In this document: piece by piece, positions 9,210 through 16,444 of the stretch
Numbering within the stretch: the first letter of the stretch is position 1
How the letters are laid out: every line of letters starts with the position of its first letter
NCBI RefSeq assembly: GCF_020386615.1
Contig: NZ_CP077769.1
Coordinates: 5,208,001-5,272,000 of the forward strand
From: Chitinophaga pendula
GTDB lineage: Bacteria; Bacteroidota; Bacteroidia; Chitinophagales; Chitinophagaceae
Direction of reading: 5' to 3'
Length of the DNA: 64,000 bases
The notes under the pieces: model-generated
Database searches by the model: none
What the model saw: only the letters and a program-made list of their open reading frames with translations
Told to the model about the DNA's origin: nothing
Made by a program: the position numbers and the translations under genes

Positions 9210-10643
9210 ATGACCTCCAGATATATTTTGAATAAACTGATGATCTGTCTGCCTTTGCTGGCATTAGGTTTGGGCAGTTGCAACAAGAAACTGGGCCTCT
9301 CTCCTACCGATACGATAGATGCCGGTAAGGCTTACCGGACGATAGAGGATCTGAATGCCGGGTTGACCGGTGCATATGCATCGCTTACTAATAATACGAT
9401 CCGGAATGTGTCGTTGACGTCGGACGAGTGTATGCTTCCCGATGATAATTCTACCGGGAAGTATGTGGCTAGTTTTCGCTGGCAGTATGATCCCAGCAGT
9501 ACTACTATTACGGATGCGTGGCGCTATTTGTATGTTACTATCGACCGATTGAACCGTGTGTTGGCGGCGGCGGACCAGATTACGGTGCCGGCGGGTAAGG
9601 AGCCATTACGTAAACAATATAAGGGGGAGTTGCTGGCATTGCGAGCTTATTGTCACCTGGAGTTGTTGCGTCAGTTTGCGGAGAAATATGAGGCCGGTGC
9701 GATGGGTATTCCATATATGACTGCCTCTGTGTTGAGTTATCCGGAGCGGAATGATTTCGGGACGGTGATCCGGATGATCCATGCGGACCTGGAGCAGGCG
9801 AAGACGTTATTGCCGGCATCTTTGCAGGACCGTTCGAAGCTGACATTGCCGGCGGTGAGTGCGATACAGGCGAGGACGGCCTTGTATGCGAAGGACTGGG
9901 TACAGGCGGCGACGTATGCACAAGCAGCGATCGATCAGTTGCCATTGGCTAGTCCGGCAGATTTTAAGGCGATGTGGGCACGTAGTCAGCGGCGGAATGA
10001 TGCGGAGGTATTCTGGCGTATCCTGGCGGAGCCAGGTGATGAGCAGGCGCAGGATGGGGATGGGCTGGCAGGGAGCATCTATTATGATACCCGTCAGATA
10101 CTGTTGTATGCACCTTCTTTTGAGTTGATCCGTACGCTGGATGAGGCGAACGATGTTCGATTTGCGGCTTATATCAAGCGGCGGGATGAAGGAGCGCCTT
10201 ACAAGGCACCTTTTATAGTAAGCAAATACCAGGGTAATATGAATGTGACGCCTAACCTGGCGGATATGATCCCTTTCCGTACGGGAGAGATGTACCTGAT
10301 ACTGGCGGAGGCGTTGGCCGAGCAAGGCAGAACAGATGCGGGAGCGACGGCCTTAAATACTTTACGGGCGGCGCGTATCACTGGTTACACTAACCAGACT
10401 TTCAGCGGTAAGGATGCGTTGATCACGGCTATTTACGAAGAGCGATTTAAGGAGCTGGCTTTTGAGGGGCATCGTTTTTTTGATCTGCGGCGTCGGAACC
10501 TGCCGATAACCCGGGATGCCGATGATGCGGCGAATGCTATCGGCGCCAAGCTGCTGAACCCGACGGATGCGCAATATGTGTATCCTATACCGGATGCGGA
10601 GATAAGGGCTAATAAACACATGATACAGAATCCACATTATTAA
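9210..10643 (+). CDS. SusD/RagB-family nutrient-binding lipoprotein
   Basis: 477 residues, beginning with a lipoprotein signal peptide whose lipobox is LGSC, followed by NKK. The SusD_RagB fold is recognisable from the N-terminal helical region (TIEDLNAGLTGAYASL) and the C-terminal family signature around ITAIYEERFKELAFEGHRFF and the last residues IRANKHMIQNPHY. It lies 27 nt after susC in the same operon and should act as the cell-surface lid that captures substrate for the SusC pore. No glycan-specific motif is evident, which leaves a peptide ligand possible. Confidence 0.94.
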   Translation: MTSRYILNKLMICLPLLALGLGSCNKKLGLSPTDTIDAGKAYRTIEDLNAGLTGAYASLTNNTIRNVSLTSDECMLPDDNSTGKYVASFRWQYDPSSTTITDAWRYLYVTIDRLNRVLAAADQITVPAGKEPLRKQYKGELLALRAYCHLELLRQFAEKYEAGAMGIPYMTASVLSYPERNDFGTVIRMIHADLEQAKTLLPASLQDRSKLTLPAVSAIQARTALYAKDWVQAATYAQAAIDQLPLASPADFKAMWARSQRRNDAEVFWRILAEPGDEQAQDGDGLAGSIYYDTRQILLYAPSFELIRTLDEANDVRFAAYIKRRDEGAPYKAPFIVSKYQGNMNVTPNLADMIPFRTGEMYLILAEALAEQGRTDAGATALNTLRAARITGYTNQTFSGKDALITAIYEERFKELAFEGHRFFDLRRRNLPITRDADDAANAIGAKLLNPTDAQYVYPIPDAEIRANKHMIQNPHY

Positions 10644-10664
10644 GTTGTATAAATCGACAGAGAG

Positions 10665-11702
10665 ATGTTAAACGGAATAACTTTAGGGCTATTAGCCAGT
10701 ATGGCAGCTGTATTTTTCTCGCCAGTGGCGCGGGAGGTTAAAGAGGAGCGGCGGCCGGCTTCTTTGGGATTGCTCGGTGATCCTGCGGATGTGAAAACAC
10801 CTGTAAAGGGAGGAGTGGCGCTTATCGGTGGCGGCGACCAGGTGGATGCTATTTTCAAGTGGTTGATAGCGCGCAGCGGTGGTGGAGATGTAGTCGTGAT
10901 ACGGGCTACCAACTATGATGTGTACAACGCTTATATAGATAGCCTGGGGGGAATCAATTCGGTAGAAACTTTAAATATCAATAGCCGGGAGCTAGCGGAT
11001 AATGACACGGTAGCGAATACGATCCGGAATGCGGAGATGTTGTTTATTGCCGGCGGTGACCAGTCCAACTACATGCGTTATTGGAGGGGTACGAAGACAG
11101 CGGCGGCCATCAACTACCTGCTGAAGGTGAAGAAGGCACCGGTGGGAGGCACGAGTGCCGGTTGTGCGATATTGGGCAGCTTGTATTACAGTGGAGAAGA
11201 CGGCAGTGCTGTTTCTGATGAAGCGCTGGCTAATCCTTTTTATCCGTTGGTAAAGGTGTATAACAACGATTTTTTACAAGCTCCTTATTTGCAAGGTGTT
11301 ATCACGGATCAACATTACCTGGCACGTAAGCGGGAAGGTCGGCATGTGGCCTTTATGAGCAGGATCGTTCATGACTGGGGCTTGTATCCCAAGGGCATCG
11401 CAGTGGATGAGCGTACAGCTGTCTGCATTGACGACCAAGGTATCGGCACTGTTATCGGATTAAGCAAGGCTTATTTCATTGCTTCTTCCCGTGGAGCCGG
11501 GCCGGAAAAGTGTACGCCGGGTCAGCCATTGACCTGGGATCGTCAGCAGGGCGCCTTGCAGGTATATGAGATCGCCGGGAGTGAGCAAGGGAATGGCCGA
11601 TTTCCGGTAAAAGGATTTGACATGCGGCGTGCCCAGGGAGGTCAATCGTATCATTGGTGGGTGATAGATGGCGTTTTACATCAGCAACCATTAAACCGTT
11701 AG
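10665..11702 (+). CDS. Cyanophycinase-like serine peptidase (family S51)
   Basis: 345 residues with a hydrophobic N-terminus (GITLGLLASMAAVFF) consistent with export. It carries the S51 features: GGVALIGGGDQVD at about 46-58, AGGDQSNY, and the nucleophile elbow GGTSAGCA with the Ser at about residue 164. Cyanophycinase cleaves multi-L-arginyl-poly-L-aspartate into beta-Asp-Arg dipeptides. Its start is 21 nt after the susD stop, so it is probably the last gene of the sigma/FecR/SusCD operon, and a hairpin terminator follows. No isoaspartyl dipeptidase or arginine-catabolic gene is in the window. Related S51 peptidases act on other alpha-aspartyl peptides, so the exact substrate is uncertain. 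Confidence 0.85.
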   Translation: MLNGITLGLLASMAAVFFSPVAREVKEERRPASLGLLGDPADVKTPVKGGVALIGGGDQVDAIFKWLIARSGGGDVVVIRATNYDVYNAYIDSLGGINSVETLNINSRELADNDTVANTIRNAEMLFIAGGDQSNYMRYWRGTKTAAAINYLLKVKKAPVGGTSAGCAILGSLYYSGEDGSAVSDEALANPFYPLVKVYNNDFLQAPYLQGVITDQHYLARKREGRHVAFMSRIVHDWGLYPKGIAVDERTAVCIDDQGIGTVIGLSKAYFIASSRGAGPEKCTPGQPLTWDRQQGALQVYEIAGSEQGNGRFPVKGFDMRRAQGGQSYHWWVIDGVLHQQPLNR

Positions 11703-11736
11703 TATATCCTCTAAGTTCTAGGGATGTTTAATTCAG

Positions 11737-11763
11737 CGCCGGTCTTTCTGACCGGCGTTTTTT
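11737..11763 (+). terminator. Rho-independent terminator of the SusCD-cyanophycinase operon
   Basis: Perfect 8-bp stem CGCCGGTC/GACCGGCG with a 5-nt loop, followed by six T, 35 nt after the cyanophycinase stop codon. Confidence 0.9.
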
Positions 11764-11786
11764 ATTCCCCGAAAGGGGACCTAGGA

Positions 11787-11868
11787 TATAGGAATGTTAT
11801 AGGAGAATTAAGCGAGAGGTGGACCGGAGGTATAGGAATGTTATAGGAGAATTAAGCGAGAGGTGGAC
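11787..11868. repeat. Two tandem copies of a 38-bp direct repeat
   Basis: The 38-nt unit at 11787-11824 (starting TATAGGAATGTTATAGG, ending GAGAGGTGGAC) is repeated exactly at 11831-11868, giving a 44-nt period. It lies between the terminator of the + operon and the end of the minus-strand ATP-grasp gene. There is no coding frame; function unknown. Confidence 0.85.
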
Positions 11869-11938
11869 TTGTGATAGCGGAAAAGGAAGGGGCCGGCCCA
11901 GGTATTAGCATGGTTTCCTGACCGACCCCGATGTATAC

Positions 11939-12847
11939 TTATTCTATCGTATGTAATTGTTTGGGCTGTTGTAGTTGTCCGCAGCGATGTACCAATGCCT
12001 GATAGTAGCGTTCGTAGCTGGACGGATCGCTATCGAGGAATAGCAGTGGCTCGATGAGTTCCAGTTCCATCAAGGTAAATTGGTCATTGATCACGATACC
12101 ATCTACGCGAGCGTAGAGGCTGTCTGGTGCAAAGCGGGTGAGGAAAGCGCGGGCGGCTGCTACCAACGAGGTGTCAGGTACCCGTGCTTCTACTATACCG
12201 CCATGGTAATGCTGTACACGGAAGTCTTCCGGTTTGGGAACTTTCAGTACCGCGTGACTGAATGATCCGTTAAAGAATAGCAGTGACCACTCCCCTTCTT
12301 TGATCTCCTTAATAAAAGGTTGCACCATGAAAGCCTCTGTTTGCAGCAGTTCGGTTACATGTGAGGATTGGGTTGCTATTTTATCCCGGGTAATGACGAT
12401 GGTATTTTTAGCACCACCGCTGATGCAGGGTTTAACGATCAATTTGTCGGTATTGAATGCGTCAAAAAATCCCGCCAGATCAGGTTGGGTTCCCTGTTCC
12501 AGGTATTGGGAGGGAATAACGGGGAAACCTGCGGTTATCATATCACTGAGGTAGTGTTTATCGCTATTCCATTTAACGGTATCATAGGTATTGAGCATGG
12601 TTATACCGGCATCTTTCAGTTGTTTCAGCCAGGCATAGAATTCTTGGATGCGATCGAAATAGTCCCAGGGGGATTTGAGCAAGACCAGGTCGTAACTGGT
12701 CCAGGTTACGTTGGTATCTGTCCATATTTCCCGGGTGATATCCAATCCTTTTTCCTGGAGGAAAGTTAAGAGGCGGCTATCTTCATCGGGGATGGATTCT
12801 ACCACATAACGTTCCTGTATTTCGTAGCAGATGTAGGCTATTTTCAT
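11939..12847 (-). CDS. ATP-grasp (RimK/glutathione-synthetase-like) ligase
   Basis: 302 residues with a strong ribosome binding site (AGGAGG) just upstream of the ATG at 12847. The pre-ATP-grasp region is followed by the ATP-grasp fold: LIVKPCISGGAKNT (nucleotide-binding Lys and small loop) at about 138-151, a VQPFIKEI segment, and the metal-binding end FTLMELELIEPLLFL near residue 265-280, with Glu and Glu where the family expects Glu and Asn. The family joins a carboxylate to an amine using ATP; single-gene RimK-like members are widespread and mostly unassigned. It is transcribed divergently from the MocR-type regulator, which may control it. Confidence 0.8.
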   Translation of the reverse strand: MKIAYICYEIQERYVVESIPDEDSRLLTFLQEKGLDITREIWTDTNVTWTSYDLVLLKSPWDYFDRIQEFYAWLKQLKDAGITMLNTYDTVKWNSDKHYLSDMITAGFPVIPSQYLEQGTQPDLAGFFDAFNTDKLIVKPCISGGAKNTIVITRDKIATQSSHVTELLQTEAFMVQPFIKEIKEGEWSLLFFNGSFSHAVLKVPKPEDFRVQHYHGGIVEARVPDTSLVAAARAFLTRFAPDSLYARVDGIVINDQFTLMELELIEPLLFLDSDPSSYERYYQALVHRCGQLQQPKQLHTIE

Positions 12848-12908
12848 GTTGGTCCTCCTGATTTTTGGTTCACATATTACGGTTGACCCGACAAAATTAG
12901 TCGTATAT

Positions 12909-12953
12909 TGGCTCTATAAAAAGAGCCATTTTTACAAATATTAATGGTACCAT
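12909..12953. promoter_or_regulatory. Candidate operator palindromes in the ATP-grasp / MocR intergenic region
   Basis: Two inverted repeats lie in the 113-nt divergent gap: TGGCTC/GAGCCA at 12909-12914 and 12923-12928, and the 10-nt palindrome ATGGTACCAT at 12944-12953, immediately before the regulator start. MocR/PdxR regulators often bind such sites in the gap to a divergent target gene. The assignment is inference. Confidence 0.5.
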
Positions 12954-12960
12954 TATAGAT

Positions 12961-14466
12961 ATGAGCAAGATATCACCGGAGATACCATTACCTTTTATTT
13001 CACTGGATCGTACGTTGCCGGCGCCTTTGTACCGGCAGTTGTACGAGGGTATCCGGAACAGTATTTTCAGTGGGATGTTGAAGCAAGGTGAGCGGATGCC
13101 ATCGACGCGGACATGGGCGGAGGAATTGTCGGTATCCCGGAACTGTGTGATGCAGGCTTTTGATCAGTTGTTGCTGGAGGGGTTCCTGGAGGGGCGGGCT
13201 GGTGATGGGACGTATGTTTGTAAGCAGCTACCGGAGCTGCCTAAACGTCCGGCGGCTGAGGTGGGTGAGGAGGAGGTGTTACCGGCGCAGGTGTTGCCTC
13301 CGCCTGAGATCAGGACAGCGTATTGGTTGCCGGGGGATGTAATGGAGCGGGACAGTGAGACAGAGACGTTTCTGCCATTCCAGTTATGTGTACCCTCTCT
13401 GGATGCTTTTCCGTTTGCTACCTGGTCGAAGATCAGCTCAGCTACGTACCGGGATATCCAGTTGTTGCACCTGGGGTATAATGATGCCCAGGGGTATCTG
13501 CCGTTGCGGGAGGCGCTGGTGGATTATCTGCGTATCAACCGGTCTATCCGTTGTACGGCCGAGCAGATTGTGATCGTGAACGGATCGAGGCAGGCGTTGC
13601 AGTTGGCGATGCAGGTGTTGTTGTCGCCAGGCGATGAGTGTTGGATGGAAGATCCCGGATATAATGCGGTGAAGACGGCTATTATGCAGCGAGGAGCGAA
13701 ATTATGTCCGGTGCCGGTGACTACGCAGGGTATTGACATTACGTATGCCAGTACGCGTTATCCGAATGCGAAGCTGGCGTATGTAACTCCCTCGCATCAA
13801 TATCCGTTGGGGGGTACTATACCCTTGAGTGAGCGGTTGCGATTATTACAATGGGCATCGACTAACCGGATGTGGATCATAGAGGATGATTACGACAGTG
13901 AGTTCCGTTATAACGGGCGGCCGATCCCGGCGTTACAGGGTTTGGACACAAACGGTAATGTGATCTATGTGGGGACTTTCAGTAAGGTATTGTTTCCGGC
14001 ATTGCGGCTGGCTTACCTGGTGTTGCCTACGCAGGAGGTAGCCCGGCATTTTAAGATTGCGAAGGCTGTGGCGGACCGTCATAGTCCGTTGATCGAGCAG
14101 CGGGTATTATCTACTTTTATTACGGGAGGGCATTTTGAGCGGCATATGCGCCGGATGCGGGTATTATATAAAAAGCAGCAGGATACGCTGATCCGGTTGC
14201 TGCAGCAACATTTATCGCATGAGGTAACGATTGCGGCGGCGGATGCGGGTATGCACCTGGTGGTGTGGTTATTGCGTGATATCCCGGATATGGTGGTGGT
14301 GCGGGCTGCGGCGGCGCGGCGACTGATTGTATTTCCGGTGACGGAGTTTGTTGTACAGTTTCCGCAGCGGCCGGGGTTGTTGCTGGGGTTTACAGGATTT
14401 ACGGAGGAGCAGCTGGAGCAGTCCGTATTGTGTTTAAAACAGGTATTTGCCGATATAAGCAGCTGA
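12961..14466 (+). CDS. MocR/PdxR-type regulator (GntR HTH fused to aminotransferase class I)
   Basis: 501 residues. The N-terminal GntR winged helix (about 15-85) contains LYRQLYEGIRNSIFSG and MPSTRTWAEELSVSRNCV. A linker leads to a fold-type I aminotransferase domain (about 130-500) with the PLP-binding region EDDYDSEFRYNG and the Schiff-base Lys at residue 342 in TFSKVLFPALRL. These proteins bind PLP and act as transcription regulators, for example of PLP or GABA metabolism. No such genes are adjacent; the divergent ATP-grasp gene and the downstream glycosylase are the local candidates for regulation. The next gene starts 6 nt downstream. Confidence 0.92.
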   Translation: MSKISPEIPLPFISLDRTLPAPLYRQLYEGIRNSIFSGMLKQGERMPSTRTWAEELSVSRNCVMQAFDQLLLEGFLEGRAGDGTYVCKQLPELPKRPAAEVGEEEVLPAQVLPPPEIRTAYWLPGDVMERDSETETFLPFQLCVPSLDAFPFATWSKISSATYRDIQLLHLGYNDAQGYLPLREALVDYLRINRSIRCTAEQIVIVNGSRQALQLAMQVLLSPGDECWMEDPGYNAVKTAIMQRGAKLCPVPVTTQGIDITYASTRYPNAKLAYVTPSHQYPLGGTIPLSERLRLLQWASTNRMWIIEDDYDSEFRYNGRPIPALQGLDTNGNVIYVGTFSKVLFPALRLAYLVLPTQEVARHFKIAKAVADRHSPLIEQRVLSTFITGGHFERHMRRMRVLYKKQQDTLIRLLQQHLSHEVTIAAADAGMHLVVWLLRDIPDMVVVRAAAARRLIVFPVTEFVVQFPQRPGLLLGFTGFTEEQLEQSVLCLKQVFADISS

Positions 14467-14472
14467 TCGTTT

Positions 14473-15096
14473 ATGGAAAAACTAACATATGATTTTTATA
14501 ACCGGGCGGATGTATTACAGATAGCGCGGGAGTTGCTAGGTAAGGTGGTGGTGAGCCGGTTTGACGGGCAGTTTACTGCGGGTCGTATTGTGGAGGTGGA
14601 GGCCTATGCGGGTGTGGGGGACAAGGCCAGTCATGCGTATGGTGGCAGGCATACAGCCCGTACGGCTATCATGTATGCTGCTGCGGGGCATGCGTATGTG
14701 TACCTGTGTTATGGTATACATCACTTATTTAACATTGTCACGAATGAAGCGGGCACACCTCATGCGATACTGGTGCGGGGGATTGCGCCGGTAGCGGGTA
14801 TTCCGCTGATGTTACAACGTAGCCGTAAGCCGGTAGCGGATCATTCGCTGGGCCGTGGTCCCGGGAATGTATCCAAGGCGCTTGGCATTGCTACGGGCCA
14901 TACGGGTGTAAGTCTTCTTGGGGAGGAGCTGTATATTGCGGATGACGGTTATGTGGTGACCGCCAAGGATATTGCTACTACGGCGCGGATAGGCGTGGAT
15001 TACGCGGGCGCCGATGCGTTGTTGCCGTACCGTTTTGCGATAAAGGGGAATCCTTATGTAAGTGGTAATAAGAAAGCGAATACATCTTTAGTATAA
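14473..15096 (+). CDS. mpg: 3-methyladenine DNA glycosylase (AAG/MPG family)
   Basis: 207 residues, normal length for bacterial AAG-type glycosylases. Family motifs are clear: ARELLGKVVVSRF, the catalytic region GRIVEVEAYAGVGDKASHAY (Glu activates water), AYVYLCYGIHHLFNIVT, and the GRGPGNVSKALGI helix region. It excises alkylated purines such as 3-methyladenine and hypoxanthine in base excision repair. It follows the MocR regulator by only 6 nt and precedes a small membrane protein by 5 nt, so the three are probably co-transcribed, although no functional tie is obvious. Confidence 0.95.
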   Translation: MEKLTYDFYNRADVLQIARELLGKVVVSRFDGQFTAGRIVEVEAYAGVGDKASHAYGGRHTARTAIMYAAAGHAYVYLCYGIHHLFNIVTNEAGTPHAILVRGIAPVAGIPLMLQRSRKPVADHSLGRGPGNVSKALGIATGHTGVSLLGEELYIADDGYVVTAKDIATTARIGVDYAGADALLPYRFAIKGNPYVSGNKKANTSLV

Positions 15097-15101
15097 TAGT
15101 C

Positions 15102-15386
15102 ATGATGAATATGTTTAAAAAGATCGCGCCGGATAAGTGGAAACATTTTTATGTAGGCATCGTTATGGGAGCTGTATTACAGGGTATATCATGGTATCTA
15201 TTCCCCTTAGCACCGCTGACGGCTACACTTGCTGCGCTGGGAGTTGTTATAGCTATCAGTTATGGCTTTGAGTTGTTTTCGCTGATCACTGGTATGGGGC
15301 ATTATGATGTAATGGATGCGGTGGCCAGTGTGATCGGTGGTGTGTTGGGGATGGGAGCAGCGATAGCGCTGTTATTGCTATGGTAG
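15102..15386 (+). CDS. Small membrane protein, YfiM/DUF2279-like
   Basis: 94 residues starting MMNMFKKIAPDKWKHFYVG. The DKWKHFxVG segment followed by two to three hydrophobic helices (about 18-38, 40-62 and 70-94) matches small membrane proteins of the DUF2279/YfiM type, whose role is unknown. HYDVMDAVASVIGG between the last two helices is also typical. It starts 5 nt after the glycosylase and probably rides on the same transcript. Confidence 0.7.
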   Translation: MMNMFKKIAPDKWKHFYVGIVMGAVLQGISWYLFPLAPLTATLAALGVVIAISYGFELFSLITGMGHYDVMDAVASVIGGVLGMGAAIALLLLW

Positions 15387-15442
15387 GTAATAAGGCATAA
15401 AAAGGGTATATTGTCTATTATCGTTCATTTAATCTTCCCTGT

Positions 15443-16396
15443 ATGCGATCCCTCCCCTATTTGCTTTTCTATTGTTTTTCATTTGTCTTTCTTTTAGGTT
15501 ATCCCTTCTCTACTTATGCGCAGACGGCGCATTACAAGTGGGCGGGTGCGTGGCAGCCTGTGCGTAAGAGTGCCGGTGATGGTATTACGGCATTGGATAT
15601 CAAGATAGGTCAGTTTATCACCTTACCAGGTCAAGGTGCGCTGGCGCAGGTGATATTTAATGTGCAGAATCGTTTTCCGGCATCCCGGCCCTGGGCTACC
15701 TGGGCGGTGGGGGATCTGACGCAGCTGACGCCATCTTATGCCGGGCTTTCCGAACGGGATCATGACAATTATCTCCGGCATATGGACAGTCTTGGCGTTG
15801 CGGTGTTCCTGGAAATCTTTCCTTTTAAGGCACATGCCGGTAAGGGGCGGGTGGCCAGCGATATACCAGGTATGATCGACCAATGGCTGGGTAAGTTCAA
15901 ACATCATCCCTGTATCGTTGGTATGGGTATAGACCTTGAATATTTGGGGAAGGCGACGGATTCTATGGCGCAGTCCTGGGATGAGAAAATAAAAGTCCAT
16001 CATCCCTCCTATCGTTTATTTCTCCGTCACTACCAGGCGGAATATATGCCCCCTCAATATCGTGGAAAGGGAGATTTGTTATTTATCAATGATGCGTCGG
16101 AAGGCGCTATTACTGACCTCAATGCGGGATTTGCTGCGTGGGCGAATCGTTTTGCGCCTACTGCCTGTGCATTTCAGATCGGTTATCCGGCTGATGAGGA
16201 TGGGATGGACGGCCATCATGCGACTGGCTGGTGGAAGTTGCAGGACCCGATACGTGACTGGGGTAATGCGATATTGCCGCTTATCAAAGATACGCGGCAG
16301 GAGTTGGGGTTGATATGGGTGACGGCTTTGTCGGGAAAGACCTATCATCAGCAATGGGATCTTACCAGGGGCGCCAGGCTTCCCGGGCGCAAATAA
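15443..16396 (+). CDS. Secreted protein of unknown function, possibly TIM-barrel
   Basis: 317 residues with a clear signal peptide (LLFYCFSFVFLLGYPFSTYAQ, cleavage after about residue 26). The mature part has alternating strand/helix character, with acidic segments such as VFLEIFPFKAHAG and MGIDLEYLGKATD that would fit the strand ends of a glycoside-hydrolase-like (beta/alpha)8 barrel. No family can be named with confidence. It is monocistronic-looking, with 56 nt upstream and a convergent hairpin downstream. Confidence 0.6.
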   Translation: MRSLPYLLFYCFSFVFLLGYPFSTYAQTAHYKWAGAWQPVRKSAGDGITALDIKIGQFITLPGQGALAQVIFNVQNRFPASRPWATWAVGDLTQLTPSYAGLSERDHDNYLRHMDSLGVAVFLEIFPFKAHAGKGRVASDIPGMIDQWLGKFKHHPCIVGMGIDLEYLGKATDSMAQSWDEKIKVHHPSYRLFLRHYQAEYMPPQYRGKGDLLFINDASEGAITDLNAGFAAWANRFAPTACAFQIGYPADEDGMDGHHATGWWKLQDPIRDWGNAILPLIKDTRQELGLIWVTALSGKTYHQQWDLTRGARLPGRK

Positions 16397-16403
16397 TAAT
16401 ACT

Positions 16404-16430
16404 TCCTGTGCTGACAATGTCAGCACAGGA
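16404..16430. terminator. Hairpin between convergent genes
   Basis: 12-bp stem TCCTGTGCTGAC/GTCAGCACAGGA with a 3-nt loop, sitting 7 nt after the + gene and 14 nt before the stop of the minus-strand RND gene. Probably serves both directions; no long T run. Confidence 0.7.
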
Positions 16431-16444
16431 GGTATTTGGTCTTA

